Assembly (NCBI RefSeq): GCF_042654525.1
Contig: NZ_JBHSGP010000008.1
Location: forward strand, 62,001 to 126,000
DNA from: Geojedonia litorea
GTDB taxonomy: Bacteria > Bacteroidota > Bacteroidia > Flavobacteriales > Flavobacteriaceae
Length of the DNA: 64,000 nucleotides
Direction of reading: 5' to 3'
Both the position numbers and the translations under genes were made by a program. The notes under the pieces were generated by a model. That model did no database searches. It worked only from the letters and a program-made list of their open reading frames with translations, and had not been told where the DNA came from. Shown piece after piece: positions 44,959-53,625 of the stretch; within the stretch, counting starts at the first letter, position 1, and each line of letters opens with the position of its first letter.

Positions 44959-45675
44959 TTACTCTTGTCCTTTGATATCTGTAATTTCAATCCCTAGAAA
45001 TAAGATTTTATGCAGTGTAGGCAATTGAGCACCAGAACTTGTAGTTGTCCAATCACCCCATGAGGCTTCTAATCCACCAATTGGAAGTGTAGACACCCAC
45101 ATTCGAAAGCTATTAGGTTTACCCGTGGGATCTAAATGCCATAAGTAGGAATCTCCGGGTGTTGTACCGCCAGAAGTGTAAGTAACTAGAAGTCCTTGTT
45201 CACCATTATCAAGGTTTACTAAACTGCGTTTTGTGCCTTTATCAAATACTTTATAGGGAGCAACCAACCAGAATGAATCATTATTGAAATAATTTAATGC
45301 TTTATTAATAAGATCTTTTGACATATCGCCATCTACAGCAAAATTATGAACATAAGCAGTACTCAATTTAGGATCTTTTAAATTGAGTTCAACTTTATAG
45401 TCTTTCCAATAAACGGTACAGATATTTTTGTTTTTTTTCCATTTGTAATAACGCCTTTTTTTAAATACCCATTCAATATAGTTGGTGTTTTCATAGGCTT
45501 CATGGTCTAAAGCATCAAGCATTTTATGGGCCAAGATATCGGCCTGTTCTGGTTGGCCGCCTACGGGCAGATCTTCATCGTATTTGAAATAGATAAATCC
45601 GAAGAACAACAAGCTAGGAAGTGTCAAAAATATGATGACCCCAGCAGTGATTTTTAATATCTTCTTAATATTCAT
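44959..45675 (-). CDS. Membrane-anchored conserved protein, unknown function
   Basis: A 238 aa protein with one N-terminal transmembrane helix (ITAGVIIFLTLPSLLFFGFI), and a periplasmic domain that includes YIEWVFKKRRYYKWKKNKN, KVELNLKDPKLSTAYVHNF and TYTSGGTTPGDSYLWHLDPTG. No family name is recalled, although the pattern looks conserved in flavobacteria. Its ATG overlaps the TAA of the ATP-grasp gene by one nt (TAATG), so the two are translationally coupled and may act together. Confidence 0.6.
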   Translation of the reverse strand: MNIKKILKITAGVIIFLTLPSLLFFGFIYFKYDEDLPVGGQPEQADILAHKMLDALDHEAYENTNYIEWVFKKRRYYKWKKNKNICTVYWKDYKVELNLKDPKLSTAYVHNFAVDGDMSKDLINKALNYFNNDSFWLVAPYKVFDKGTKRSLVNLDNGEQGLLVTYTSGGTTPGDSYLWHLDPTGKPNSFRMWVSTLPIGGLEASWGDWTTTSSGAQLPTLHKILFLGIEITDIKGQE

Positions 45676-46574
45676 TAGAGTTGTTCTTTTAATGCTTTGG
45701 CTAGTACATTTGCCGCCTCAACGTGGTTTCTAAACCAAAGCTCGGGTTCAATGAGTTCTAATTCAGATAAAGCAATTTTCCCGTTATTATCAGTAAATAT
45801 ATCTACTCTAGCGTAGATAGGCAATTCTGGACACGCTTTTACGGCTTGTTCTGAAAATTGAATCTCATCATTTGTAGGTACATAGTCAAAAACAGATCCT
45901 CCAAAATCATCCTGTACCCTAAAATCGCCTGCTTTTGCTTTTTTTAGAACAGCATGTGTAAATTGACCATTGAACACCATCATAGAAATTTCGCCTTTAC
46001 TTACAATACTGTATTGAAAAGGCTGAAGCATCATAGCTTCATGTTCAATTAGCTTTTTATATACATCTTCATAATCAGCTATGCTTTGCGCATTGAGTTT
46101 ATAGGTGTGTCTGGCTGCTCCAGAAATACAAGGCTTTAGAACGGTTTCCTTCCAACCTAAATGATTATGAAGGTCTTCGAGTGATCGAGGATCTTTTTGT
46201 TCGATAAAATAAGTTTCGGCAATAGTTACACCATTTGCTTTTAAATCTTGTAGATAATGCTTGTCGATATTCCAACGGATTAGGTTTTCAGAATTAAAAG
46301 CTCTAGTGACCTTTGTTACTTTTGATAACCAGTTTGAGAACTCTTCAAACCGGTCAAAATAGTCCCATGTGGTTCTAAATAGGATGGCTTTAGTAGATGA
46401 CCAATCAAAATTAGGATTGTCCCAAGCTAAACGCAGGGTTTTCAGCCCTAATTTATCTAAAGCCTCTTTTACCAAATAATCTTCATAAAACACATTGTGC
46501 TTGTAAGCATTGGTCTTCGAATCTTCAAGATACCGCTGGTCGGTTAATAAAACGAGGTCGTAGCGCTTGTTCAT
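45675..46574 (-). CDS. ATP-grasp protein (glutathione-synthetase/DcsG-like)
   Basis: Protein of 299 aa with the ATP-grasp fold of the prokaryotic glutathione-synthetase/DcsG type. Evident parts: FRTTWDYFDRFEEFSNWL, NSENLIRWNIDKHYLQDL (the grasp entry helix), VLKPCISGAARHTYKL (ATP-binding lysine and loop), LQPFQYSIVSKGEISMMVFNGQF, and the metal-binding end ALSELELIEPELWFRN. It probably ligates a carboxylate to an amine or other nucleophile using ATP, but the substrate is unknown. It is coupled to the downstream membrane protein. Confidence 0.8.
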   Translation of the reverse strand: MNKRYDLVLLTDQRYLEDSKTNAYKHNVFYEDYLVKEALDKLGLKTLRLAWDNPNFDWSSTKAILFRTTWDYFDRFEEFSNWLSKVTKVTRAFNSENLIRWNIDKHYLQDLKANGVTIAETYFIEQKDPRSLEDLHNHLGWKETVLKPCISGAARHTYKLNAQSIADYEDVYKKLIEHEAMMLQPFQYSIVSKGEISMMVFNGQFTHAVLKKAKAGDFRVQDDFGGSVFDYVPTNDEIQFSEQAVKACPELPIYARVDIFTDNNGKIALSELELIEPELWFRNHVEAANVLAKALKEQL

Positions 46575-46580
46575 ACACCA

Positions 46581-48293
46581 TTAAAAGCCAATTGCTGTAT
46601 CGTCACCTCGCTTATCTGCACCACCTTCTAAAGTGCCGTTATCTAATACAAGAATGGCATCTACTTTTCCTATAACTGGAGTACGGCTCTCATTAATGGG
46701 GTAGCCTAGTTGTTCTAGCTGATGTTTAAATTGAGAACTAAAGCCCTTGGGTTCCAATCGTATTTCATCAGGGAGCCATTGGTGATGAAATCGGGGTGCA
46801 TTTACTGCCTCTTGCATGGTCATACCAAATTCTTCAACATTTAAAATAGTTTGTAATACCGATGTGATAATGGTAGAGCCTCCAGGAGTACCTACAACCA
46901 TATATAACAAACCATCCTTCTCTACAATAGTTGGGGTCATAGCGCTCAACATTCGTTTCTCGGGGGCAATGCTGTTGGCTTCGCCACCTACCAATCCATA
47001 TACATTTGGAACTCCGGGTTTACTGCTAAAATCATCCATTTCATTGTTAAGGAAAAATCCAAGTTCATCAACATATAATTTTGAGCCATAGCCACTGTTT
47101 AATGTTGTAGTTACCGCTACGGCGTTTCCAAATTGGTCAACAATAGAGTAGTGGGTGGTCTCTTCACTTTCATAACCGAGAATTTCACCGTAGCTAATGC
47201 TGTCAGATGGCGTCGCTTTTTCAAATGAAAAATCAGACATACGCTGTTGCAAATACAAGTCACTTAATAAGGTTTTGGTAGGAATCTCTACAAAATCAGG
47301 ATCGCCCAAAAAGTAACTGCGATCGGCATAGGCACGTCGCTCGGCCTCTGCAATAACTTGAACTGTTTTTATTGAATTGTGACCATAGGATTTAAGGTCG
47401 AAAGGTTCAATCATTTTCATGATTTGAGCCATACAAATCCCGCCACTAGATGGTGGACCCATAGAAATAATTCTTAAATCTTTGTAGTGAAACGTAATGG
47501 GATCCCGCCATTTACTTTCGTAAGCAGCCAAATCTTCTGTGGTAATTATTCCGCCTTTGGCTTGCAAGTAATTAACCAGTATTTCACTGGTTTTTCCCTT
47601 ATAAAATTCATCCCTTCCGTGTTCTGCTATACGTGCTAAGGTTTCGCCTAATTTTATGTTTTTTAAGGTGTCACCTGCTTTTATTCTATTCGAAAAAAGG
47701 ATTTCTTTTTCATTGACGACCTTGAAAATACTGTCGTATTCTTCAAAGCGTTCCTGTTGCATTTTGGTTACAACGAAGCCTTTATTAGCCAAATCTATAA
47801 CTGGCTGAAGAATTTCTTTTACAGGTAGCTTTCCAAACTTCTCATGGGCCTCAAAAACCCCTGCAACTGTTCCAGGAATGCCTACTGCAAATGATCCAAC
47901 AGTACTTTTATTTTCTATAACCTTACCATCTTTGTCCAAATACATATCACGTGTTGCGGCTTTAGGTGCCTTTTCTCTATAGTCTAAAGAACCAATATCG
48001 CCATTGGCCAAACGATAAACCATAAATCCGCCGCCGCCTAAATTACCAGCGTAGGGATAACTAACGGCAAGCGCCATTTCAGTTGCCATCATTGCATCAA
48101 AGGCATTGCCACCTTTCGCCAAAATATCACTACCTATTTTTGATGCTTCACTTCGTGCAGATACCACCATAGCTTTAGAGGTCACAAGTCCGCGTTGCGA
48201 TTCTGTAGTAACAGATTGGGTTGTAGTTTCTTTACAGGAAATAAAGAGTCCTATGGCAAGTAAGAGGAATAAAGATTTAATGTTGTACTTCAT
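46581..48293 (-). CDS. ggt: Gamma-glutamyltransferase (lipoprotein)
   Basis: Periplasmic Ntn-hydrolase of the gamma-glutamyl transpeptidase family, 570 aa from the ATG at 48293. The signal ends in a lipobox with C20 (LLAIGLFISC). The autocleavage site is T380 in EETTHYSIVDQFGNAVAV, which splits the chain into large and small subunits. Residues typical of substrate binding lie in GGNAFDAMMATEMALAVSYP and FFLNNEMDDFS. It hydrolyses glutathione or gamma-glutamyl peptides. Its start overlaps the acpH stop by 17 nt. Confidence 0.92.
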   Translation of the reverse strand: MKYNIKSLFLLLAIGLFISCKETTTQSVTTESQRGLVTSKAMVVSARSEASKIGSDILAKGGNAFDAMMATEMALAVSYPYAGNLGGGGFMVYRLANGDIGSLDYREKAPKAATRDMYLDKDGKVIENKSTVGSFAVGIPGTVAGVFEAHEKFGKLPVKEILQPVIDLANKGFVVTKMQQERFEEYDSIFKVVNEKEILFSNRIKAGDTLKNIKLGETLARIAEHGRDEFYKGKTSEILVNYLQAKGGIITTEDLAAYESKWRDPITFHYKDLRIISMGPPSSGGICMAQIMKMIEPFDLKSYGHNSIKTVQVIAEAERRAYADRSYFLGDPDFVEIPTKTLLSDLYLQQRMSDFSFEKATPSDSISYGEILGYESEETTHYSIVDQFGNAVAVTTTLNSGYGSKLYVDELGFFLNNEMDDFSSKPGVPNVYGLVGGEANSIAPEKRMLSAMTPTIVEKDGLLYMVVGTPGGSTIITSVLQTILNVEEFGMTMQEAVNAPRFHHQWLPDEIRLEPKGFSSQFKHQLEQLGYPINESRTPVIGKVDAILVLDNGTLEGGADKRGDDTAIGF

Positions 48294-48885
48294 AGATTTT
48301 ATGGATTTCAATAAGTTTTTGTTTTGAAAATGCCATGAGTTCTTCAAAGAATGAGGTAAATTCATTTTCAAACTCAATATAGAATTTTTTTAATTCGGCG
48401 GTTGCTTCATTCATTTTTGATACGTGTTTTGTACGTCTGTTCATACCATTCAACACCCTTTGTATACCTTCAATTTTAGAATAACTCAACAACCAATTGT
48501 CGGTCATCATAAATGGCAATAATTTTTGGATACGTGCTGGAAGCATTTCAAAATTGACTTCCATCATCTCATAAAATTCTTCAACATAATTGGCAAGAGG
48601 AACTTCTGAATAATTTTTCCAGTTCTTTGCCAAAAAATGATCGTACAAAATATCGACAATCACACCGCTGTAATGGCTATAGTTTTTGTGCAAACGCTTG
48701 GTGCTCTGCCTTACAATGGGATGCGCATCTGTAAAGGTATCAATTTCACGATGCAATAGAATTCCTTTTTGAACATCTACAGGGTACTTTTTATAAGATT
48801 TACCTCTAATACCATCTGCGATGAAATTACCAAGGGTAATCAAATCATTGTCTCCAGAAAGATAGATGTGTGCTAAAAAATTCAT
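48277..48885 (-). CDS. acpH: ACP phosphodiesterase-like protein
   Basis: Protein of 202 aa in the AcpH (DUF479) family, which removes the phosphopantetheine arm from acyl carrier protein. The start MNFLAHIYLSGDNDLITLGNF, then FIADGIRG, LHREIDTFTDAHP (metal-ligand histidine and aspartates), GVIVDILYDHFLA and YSKIEGIQRVLNGMNRR match the family. It overlaps ggt by 17 nt, with no functional link evident. It is divergent from glmM over a 78-nt gap. Confidence 0.88.
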   Translation of the reverse strand: MNFLAHIYLSGDNDLITLGNFIADGIRGKSYKKYPVDVQKGILLHREIDTFTDAHPIVRQSTKRLHKNYSHYSGVIVDILYDHFLAKNWKNYSEVPLANYVEEFYEMMEVNFEMLPARIQKLLPFMMTDNWLLSYSKIEGIQRVLNGMNRRTKHVSKMNEATAELKKFYIEFENEFTSFFEELMAFSKQKLIEIHKIYEVQH

Positions 48886-48932
48886 TGGCGTAATTTACAA
48901 AATACCATTAAAGAAATACGATTATGAAATGG

Positions 48933-48940
48933 TATATTTG
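48933..48940 (+). promoter_or_regulatory. Possible -7 box of glmM
   Basis: TATATTTG matches TAnnTTTG. It ends 23 nt before the ATG, leaving a leader that holds an AAAAGGAG stretch (48953-48960) just before the start, an unusually clear Shine-Dalgarno for this group. Confidence 0.4.
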
Positions 48941-48963
48941 TGCTTTAATTTGAAAAGGAGCTT

Positions 48964-50352
48964 ATGACTTTAATAAAATCAATTTCAGGAATACGTGGCA
49001 CTATTGGTGGTAAAATGGGTGATAATCTTACGCCTATTGATGCGGTAACCTTTGCAGCCGCTTATGGTACTTGGATTAAAAACCAGCGTCAAAAAGAAAA
49101 TTATCGTGTAGTTGTAGGTCGAGATGCCCGAATTTCTGGAGAAATGATTCAAAGTTTGGTCATGCAGACTTTGGTAGGATTAGGAATACATGTTATAGAC
49201 CTTGGTTTATCTACTACTCCTACGGTGGAAGTTGCGGTACCTATGGAACATGCCGATGGCGGTATTATTTTAACGGCCAGTCATAACCCAAAACAATGGA
49301 ATGCATTAAAGTTATTAAATGCTAAAGGTGAATTTTTAAATGGGGAAGAAGGCGCTATTATTCTGGCTATTGCAGAGCAGGGTAATATTAGTTTTGCCGA
49401 TGTTGACAATCTAGGTAATATCACAAAAAACCAAGCCTATATAGATTTGCACATTGACGAAGTTTTAGATCTAGACCTCGTAAATGTTAAGGCCATTGAA
49501 AATGCAAAATTTAAAGTGGTGGTTGATGGCGTGAATTCAACAGGTGGAATTGCTATCCCTTTGTTATTGGAGCGTTTAGGTGTACATCCTGTTAAATTGT
49601 ATTGTGAACCCAACGGACATTTTCCGCATAACCCCGAACCTTTAAAAGAACATTTAACCGATCTCTCCAATGCCGTTGTAAAAGAGCGAGCCGATTTTGG
49701 AATTGTTGTTGACCCAGATGTTGACCGCTTGGCATTTATGGATGAGAAAGGGGAAATGTTTGGCGAAGAATATACCCTTGTAGCTTGTGCCGATTATGTA
49801 TTGAGCAAGACACCAGGTAACACAGTGAGTAATATGAGTTCTACGAGAGCCTTGAGCGATGTTACCAAACAGCATGGTGGTAATTATGAAGCCAGCGCCG
49901 TTGGAGAAGTTAATGTTGTAGAACTGATGAAAAAGAACAATGCCGTGATAGGCGGAGAAGGGAATGGCGGTATTATTTATCCTGAACTGCATTACGGAAG
50001 AGATGCCTTGGTTGGTGTTGCACTTTTTTTAAGTTTACTTGCTGAAAAAAAGATGAGTGTCAGTGCATTGAGGGCGAGTTATCCTAATTATTTTATGAGT
50101 AAAAAGAAAATAGAATTAACGCCTAGTTTGGATGTTGATGGCATTTTAAAATCTATGGAAGCCCGCTATAGTCATGAGAAACTGACTACAATTGATGGTG
50201 TGAAAATTGATTTTTCTGATAGTTGGGTGCATTTACGCAAAAGCAATACCGAACCTATTATACGCATTTATACGGAAGCACCTTCACAAGCAGATGCGGA
50301 TACTTTAGCCGATAGAATTATTTCTGAAATAAAGGCCATAGCGAATATTTAG
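48964..50352 (+). CDS. glmM: Phosphoglucosamine mutase
   Basis: Converts glucosamine-6-phosphate to glucosamine-1-phosphate for peptidoglycan and lipid A precursors. Full length, 462 aa, with the active-site serine S106 in LTASHNPKQWN, the metal loop DPDVDRLAF, the sugar-binding GEGNGGIIYP and the phosphate-binding RKSNTEPIIRIY at the C-terminal end. The residues are consistent with the GlmM/phosphoglucomutase superfamily; the flavobacterial protein is assigned to GlmM by length and context, and a phosphomannomutase activity cannot be excluded. An SD-like AAAAGGAG precedes the ATG. Confidence 0.9.
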   Translation: MTLIKSISGIRGTIGGKMGDNLTPIDAVTFAAAYGTWIKNQRQKENYRVVVGRDARISGEMIQSLVMQTLVGLGIHVIDLGLSTTPTVEVAVPMEHADGGIILTASHNPKQWNALKLLNAKGEFLNGEEGAIILAIAEQGNISFADVDNLGNITKNQAYIDLHIDEVLDLDLVNVKAIENAKFKVVVDGVNSTGGIAIPLLLERLGVHPVKLYCEPNGHFPHNPEPLKEHLTDLSNAVVKERADFGIVVDPDVDRLAFMDEKGEMFGEEYTLVACADYVLSKTPGNTVSNMSSTRALSDVTKQHGGNYEASAVGEVNVVELMKKNNAVIGGEGNGGIIYPELHYGRDALVGVALFLSLLAEKKMSVSALRASYPNYFMSKKKIELTPSLDVDGILKSMEARYSHEKLTTIDGVKIDFSDSWVHLRKSNTEPIIRIYTEAPSQADADTLADRIISEIKAIANI

Positions 50353-50377
50353 TAACTTTGATTGAAGTTTTAAACTT

Positions 50378-51880
50378 ATGATGCATACCGAAACCCATAC
50401 CAAAGACGTTTCTAATCTCGAACAGTATTTCCAGAAGTTTAGAAAGCATATAATTGGCATAGATCAGGAGTTTAGATCTCCTTTTGGGGTACAGAAAATT
50501 ATCTATACCGATTGGACGGCTTCTGGCCGTTTGTATCGACCAATTGAAGAGAAACTATGTAATGAATTTGGTCCTTTTGTGGCGAATACGCATACAGAAA
50601 CTACGGCTTCAGGTACAGCAATGACCAAGGCCTATCATAAAGCCCGTCAAATTATTAAGTCGCACGTAAATTGTAATGCAGATGATGTACTCATAGTTTC
50701 AGGTAGTGGGATGACCGATGCTGTGAACAAGTTTCAGCGTATTCTAGGATTGAAAGTTCCAGAAAACCTTCAGAAGTTTACTAAAGTTCCTGATGAGATT
50801 CGTCCAGTGGTTTTTATCACGCATATGGAACACCATTCCAATCAGACTTCGTGGTTAGAAACTATCGCCAAAGTGGAAGTAATTCCGCCAGGAGAGGAAG
50901 GGCTATTCAGTTTAGAAAACTTGGAAGCCTTATTACATCAGTATAAAGATCACACCTTAAAAATTGCTTCGGTAGTTGGTGGCTCTAATGTTACAGGAAT
51001 TCAAACACCTTACCACGACATTGCTAAACTCATGCACCAACATGGAGGTGTGTGCTTTGTGGATTTTGCCTGCTCGGCTCCCTATGTCGATATCAACATG
51101 CATCCCGAAGACGATGAAGCATATTTAGATGCCATATTTTTCTCTCCCCATAAATTTTTAGGTGGACCAGGAACTTCAGGTGTTCTGATATTCAACAAAA
51201 AATTGTACAACAATATGATTCCTGATTGCCCAGGAGGTGGCACTGTAAGTTGGACCAATCCTTGGGGCGAACATAAGTATATTGATAATATTGAAGATAG
51301 GGAAGATGGTGGTACGCCAGGATTTTTGCAAACTATAAAAACAGCATTGGCCATTAAGCTCAAGGAGCAGATGGGCGTTGAACAGATACTGAAACGTGAG
51401 CATGAAATTATGTCCACACTATTTAAAGAACTTAAGGGCGTTGAGCATCTCAACATTCTTGCAGGACAACATGAGGATCGATTAGGTGTGTTTTCATTTT
51501 ATATTGATGACTTACACTATAATCTAGGCGTAAAGTTGTTGAATGATCGTTTTGGGATACAAACCCGAGGAGGTTGTAGTTGTGCTGGGACTTATGGTCA
51601 TTATTTACTTCATGTGGATTATGAAACCTCTCACGAGTTGACCCAGCAAATCTCGATTGGCGACCTAGTGAGTAAACCAGGTTGGATTCGTTTGTCTATT
51701 CACCCTACCACTACAAACGATGAAGTGGCTTATGTTTGTGAAAGTATCAAGGCTTTGGCAAAGCATCATAAAGACTGGGCAAAGGACTACCGCTATGTGA
51801 GTTCGAATAATGAATTTGTTCATTATGCCAGCAATCCAGAAACTGAAGACACACCTGTCAATAAGTGGTTTGAGCTTTAA
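50378..51880 (+). CDS. Class V aminotransferase/cysteine desulfurase-like PLP enzyme
   Basis: PLP enzyme of 500 aa in the class V (NifS-like) fold. Visible: YTDWTASGRLYRPIEEKL near residue 43, VSGSGMTDAVNKFQR phosphate-loop region (107-121), the FVDFACSAPYVDINM aspartate (about 227-241), and the Schiff-base lysine K259 in FFSPHKFLGGPGTSG. A cysteine-rich RGGCSCAGTYGHYLL segment (near 397-411) recalls the desulfurase active loop. Substrate is unclear. It lies 25 nt downstream of glmM and abuts the convergent acyltransferase with zero nt gap. Confidence 0.8.
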   Translation: MMHTETHTKDVSNLEQYFQKFRKHIIGIDQEFRSPFGVQKIIYTDWTASGRLYRPIEEKLCNEFGPFVANTHTETTASGTAMTKAYHKARQIIKSHVNCNADDVLIVSGSGMTDAVNKFQRILGLKVPENLQKFTKVPDEIRPVVFITHMEHHSNQTSWLETIAKVEVIPPGEEGLFSLENLEALLHQYKDHTLKIASVVGGSNVTGIQTPYHDIAKLMHQHGGVCFVDFACSAPYVDINMHPEDDEAYLDAIFFSPHKFLGGPGTSGVLIFNKKLYNNMIPDCPGGGTVSWTNPWGEHKYIDNIEDREDGGTPGFLQTIKTALAIKLKEQMGVEQILKREHEIMSTLFKELKGVEHLNILAGQHEDRLGVFSFYIDDLHYNLGVKLLNDRFGIQTRGGCSCAGTYGHYLLHVDYETSHELTQQISIGDLVSKPGWIRLSIHPTTTNDEVAYVCESIKALAKHHKDWAKDYRYVSSNNEFVHYASNPETEDTPVNKWFEL

Positions 51881-52771
51881 TTATTGAAACTTTTCAGGGA
51901 CTTTGTCGCGATGTTTCCATCGTTTGTGGGTCCATAAATAATATTCGGGTGCTTCGTGTATCTGTTCTTCTACCAGTTTCAAAAAGAGGTCCGTAATCTC
52001 GTAGTCCTTATAGGCTTTAGGATCGGTCGTAATGGTTTGAAAAGTGGTTTCATAGTGACCGCGCTTTAACCGCTTTACACTAAAAAATACAACAGCCATA
52101 TCCAATTTTTTAGCTAACATTTCTGCGCCCGTATGTACTGGGACTTTTATGCCCATAAAATTCGCCCAATGAAATGCTTTCTGCGCTTTAGGTGACTGGT
52201 CAGAAGCAAAACCACTAATGGTTAGTTCTCCGTCTCTTTTGGCTTGAATTAATGTTGGAATGGCTTCTTTGGTTGTAATTAGAGAGGTATTGTATCGAGC
52301 TCTGATGCGTTTGACGAGACGATCAAAATATTTGTTTGCTAAACGTTTATAGATGCCATACCCTTTGTAGTTAATATACTTTTGAAAAATAAAAATCCAT
52401 TCCCAACTACCATAATGACCACACATGAGTACAACGCTTTTATTCTTTACTTCTAACTCCTGAATCAATTCAATGTTGGAAAAGGTCATACGCTTTTTCA
52501 TTTCAGCTTCAGAAATGGTCATGGATTTAATGGATTCGACCACCATATCACATAAATGATGGTAAAACGTCTTTGTGATTTGGTTAATCTCTTCTTTTGA
52601 CTTCTCCGGAAACACCAAGTTTAAATTCTCTTTTACGGTCTTCTTACGATACCCGAAAATTTGATAAATGAGGATAAACAAGCCATCTGAAAATGCATAC
52701 AAAGCTCTAAAGGGAAGCATTGAAATAAGCCACAAAAAGGGATAAACTAGAACGTAAGCAAGAAATTGCAT
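51881..52771 (-). CDS. LpxL/HtrB-like lysophospholipid or lipid A acyltransferase
   Basis: Membrane-bound acyltransferase of 296 aa. The N terminus has a membrane anchor (QFLAYVLVYPFLWLISMLPF). The catalytic H-x4-E motif is in CGHYGSWEWIF, and downstream DQSPKAQKAFHW and the KRGHYETTFQ strand fit the lipid A biosynthesis acyltransferase family (LpxL/HtrB). It would acylate lipid A or a related lipid on the inner face of the inner membrane. Divergent from the rhomboid gene; the 62-nt gap holds two opposed -7-like boxes. Confidence 0.85.
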   Translation of the reverse strand: MQFLAYVLVYPFLWLISMLPFRALYAFSDGLFILIYQIFGYRKKTVKENLNLVFPEKSKEEINQITKTFYHHLCDMVVESIKSMTISEAEMKKRMTFSNIELIQELEVKNKSVVLMCGHYGSWEWIFIFQKYINYKGYGIYKRLANKYFDRLVKRIRARYNTSLITTKEAIPTLIQAKRDGELTISGFASDQSPKAQKAFHWANFMGIKVPVHTGAEMLAKKLDMAVVFFSVKRLKRGHYETTFQTITTDPKAYKDYEITDLFLKLVEEQIHEAPEYYLWTHKRWKHRDKVPEKFQ

Positions 52772-52781
52772 TTTTTAATAT

Positions 52782-52803
52782 TAGATTTGCAGCAACAAAT
52801 ATA
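52782..52803. promoter_or_regulatory. Opposed -7-like boxes between acyltransferase and rhomboid genes
   Basis: TAGATTTG at 52782-52789 on the plus strand could serve the rhomboid gene, and TATATTTG at 52803-52796 on the minus strand the acyltransferase gene. Both fit TAnnTTTG. Upstream boxes are not clear, so this is tentative. Confidence 0.3.
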
Positions 52804-52833
52804 TATTATAATCTATTTATACGTTTAAAGTTT

Positions 52834-53484
52834 ATGGGTAATTTAAGTTTGGTTACTGTTATTATAATTGCGGCCAATGTATTGGTTTCTTATAAAGGAT
52901 TTGGAGATTACGGATTTTTTGAGCGCTACAAGTTTAATGTAGGTAGCGTGCGACGCGGAGAACAAATCAGGATGTTTAGTTCTGGGTTTTTACATGTTGA
53001 TACTACGCACTTGCTTTTTAACATGTTAACTTTTTACTTTTTTGCTGATGTGGTCCTCTCGTATGTTGGCAATCTCAATTTTGTTATTATTTATATAGCG
53101 AGTTTAATATTAGGGAACTTATTATCCCTTTACTTCCATAAAGACGAGTACCATTATAGTGCCGTAGGAGCTAGTGGAGCTGTGACAGGAATCTTGTATG
53201 CTGCTATTTTATTAGAACCCGGCATGAGTTTGTATATGTTTTTTATCCCTGTGCCAATACCTGCTTATATCTTCGGAATTGGCTATTTGCTATATTCGAT
53301 TTACGGCATGAAACGACGTGTGGGCAATATTGGTCATGATGCGCATTTTGGAGGCGCTATTGGAGGCTATGTAGTTACGCTAATTTTGGCACCATGGTTA
53401 TTCCAAACCAATTTGCTGATGGTAGGTTTATTGGCTGTGCCCATCCTTATATTGTTTGTAATGCATAAAGCTGGAAAGCTATAG
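52834..53484 (+). CDS. Rhomboid-family intramembrane serine protease
   Basis: Polytopic protease of 216 aa that cleaves membrane proteins within the bilayer. The dyad is S114 in GASGAVTG and H171 in GHDAHFGG. The stabilising asparagine N63 is in HLLFNML. About six transmembrane helices are visible, as in bacterial rhomboids of the GlpG core type without an N-terminal cytosolic domain. It is alone, with a REP-like repeat after its stop. Confidence 0.92.
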   Translation: MGNLSLVTVIIIAANVLVSYKGFGDYGFFERYKFNVGSVRRGEQIRMFSSGFLHVDTTHLLFNMLTFYFFADVVLSYVGNLNFVIIYIASLILGNLLSLYFHKDEYHYSAVGASGAVTGILYAAILLEPGMSLYMFFIPVPIPAYIFGIGYLLYSIYGMKRRVGNIGHDAHFGGAIGGYVVTLILAPWLFQTNLLMVGLLAVPILILFVMHKAGKL

Positions 53485-53517
53485 CATCTTTAAATAGAAT
53501 GTTTTGTTGCAATGGTC

Positions 53518-53600
53518 TGTCAACCTGAACATGTTTCAGGTTCTCATAGTTTGGAATCTATCAAATTATTAAGATTCTGAAATAAATTCAGAATGACATT
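53518..53600. repeat. Inverted pair of REP-like palindromes
   Basis: Unit A (53518-53548) is a hairpin with CCTGAA/TTTCAGG arms. Unit B (53571-53600) is a hairpin with ATTCTGAA/TTCAGAAT-type arms, lying in the opposite orientation. The reverse complement of B shares with A the layout TGTCA-n-CTGAA-n4-TTTCAG-n-TCT. This is the type of short palindrome found many times over in Bacteroidota genomes, here in an inverted, REPIN-like arrangement between convergent genes. It may also act as a terminator, but there is no T-run. Confidence 0.7.
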
Positions 53601-53625
53601 CTTGTTACTTTTTGGTACATCCCAA

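Noticed and set aside
44959..46574. RiPP-type cluster with ATP-grasp ligase
   Set aside because: No short precursor-peptide gene with a conserved core was found upstream or downstream of the ATP-grasp gene.
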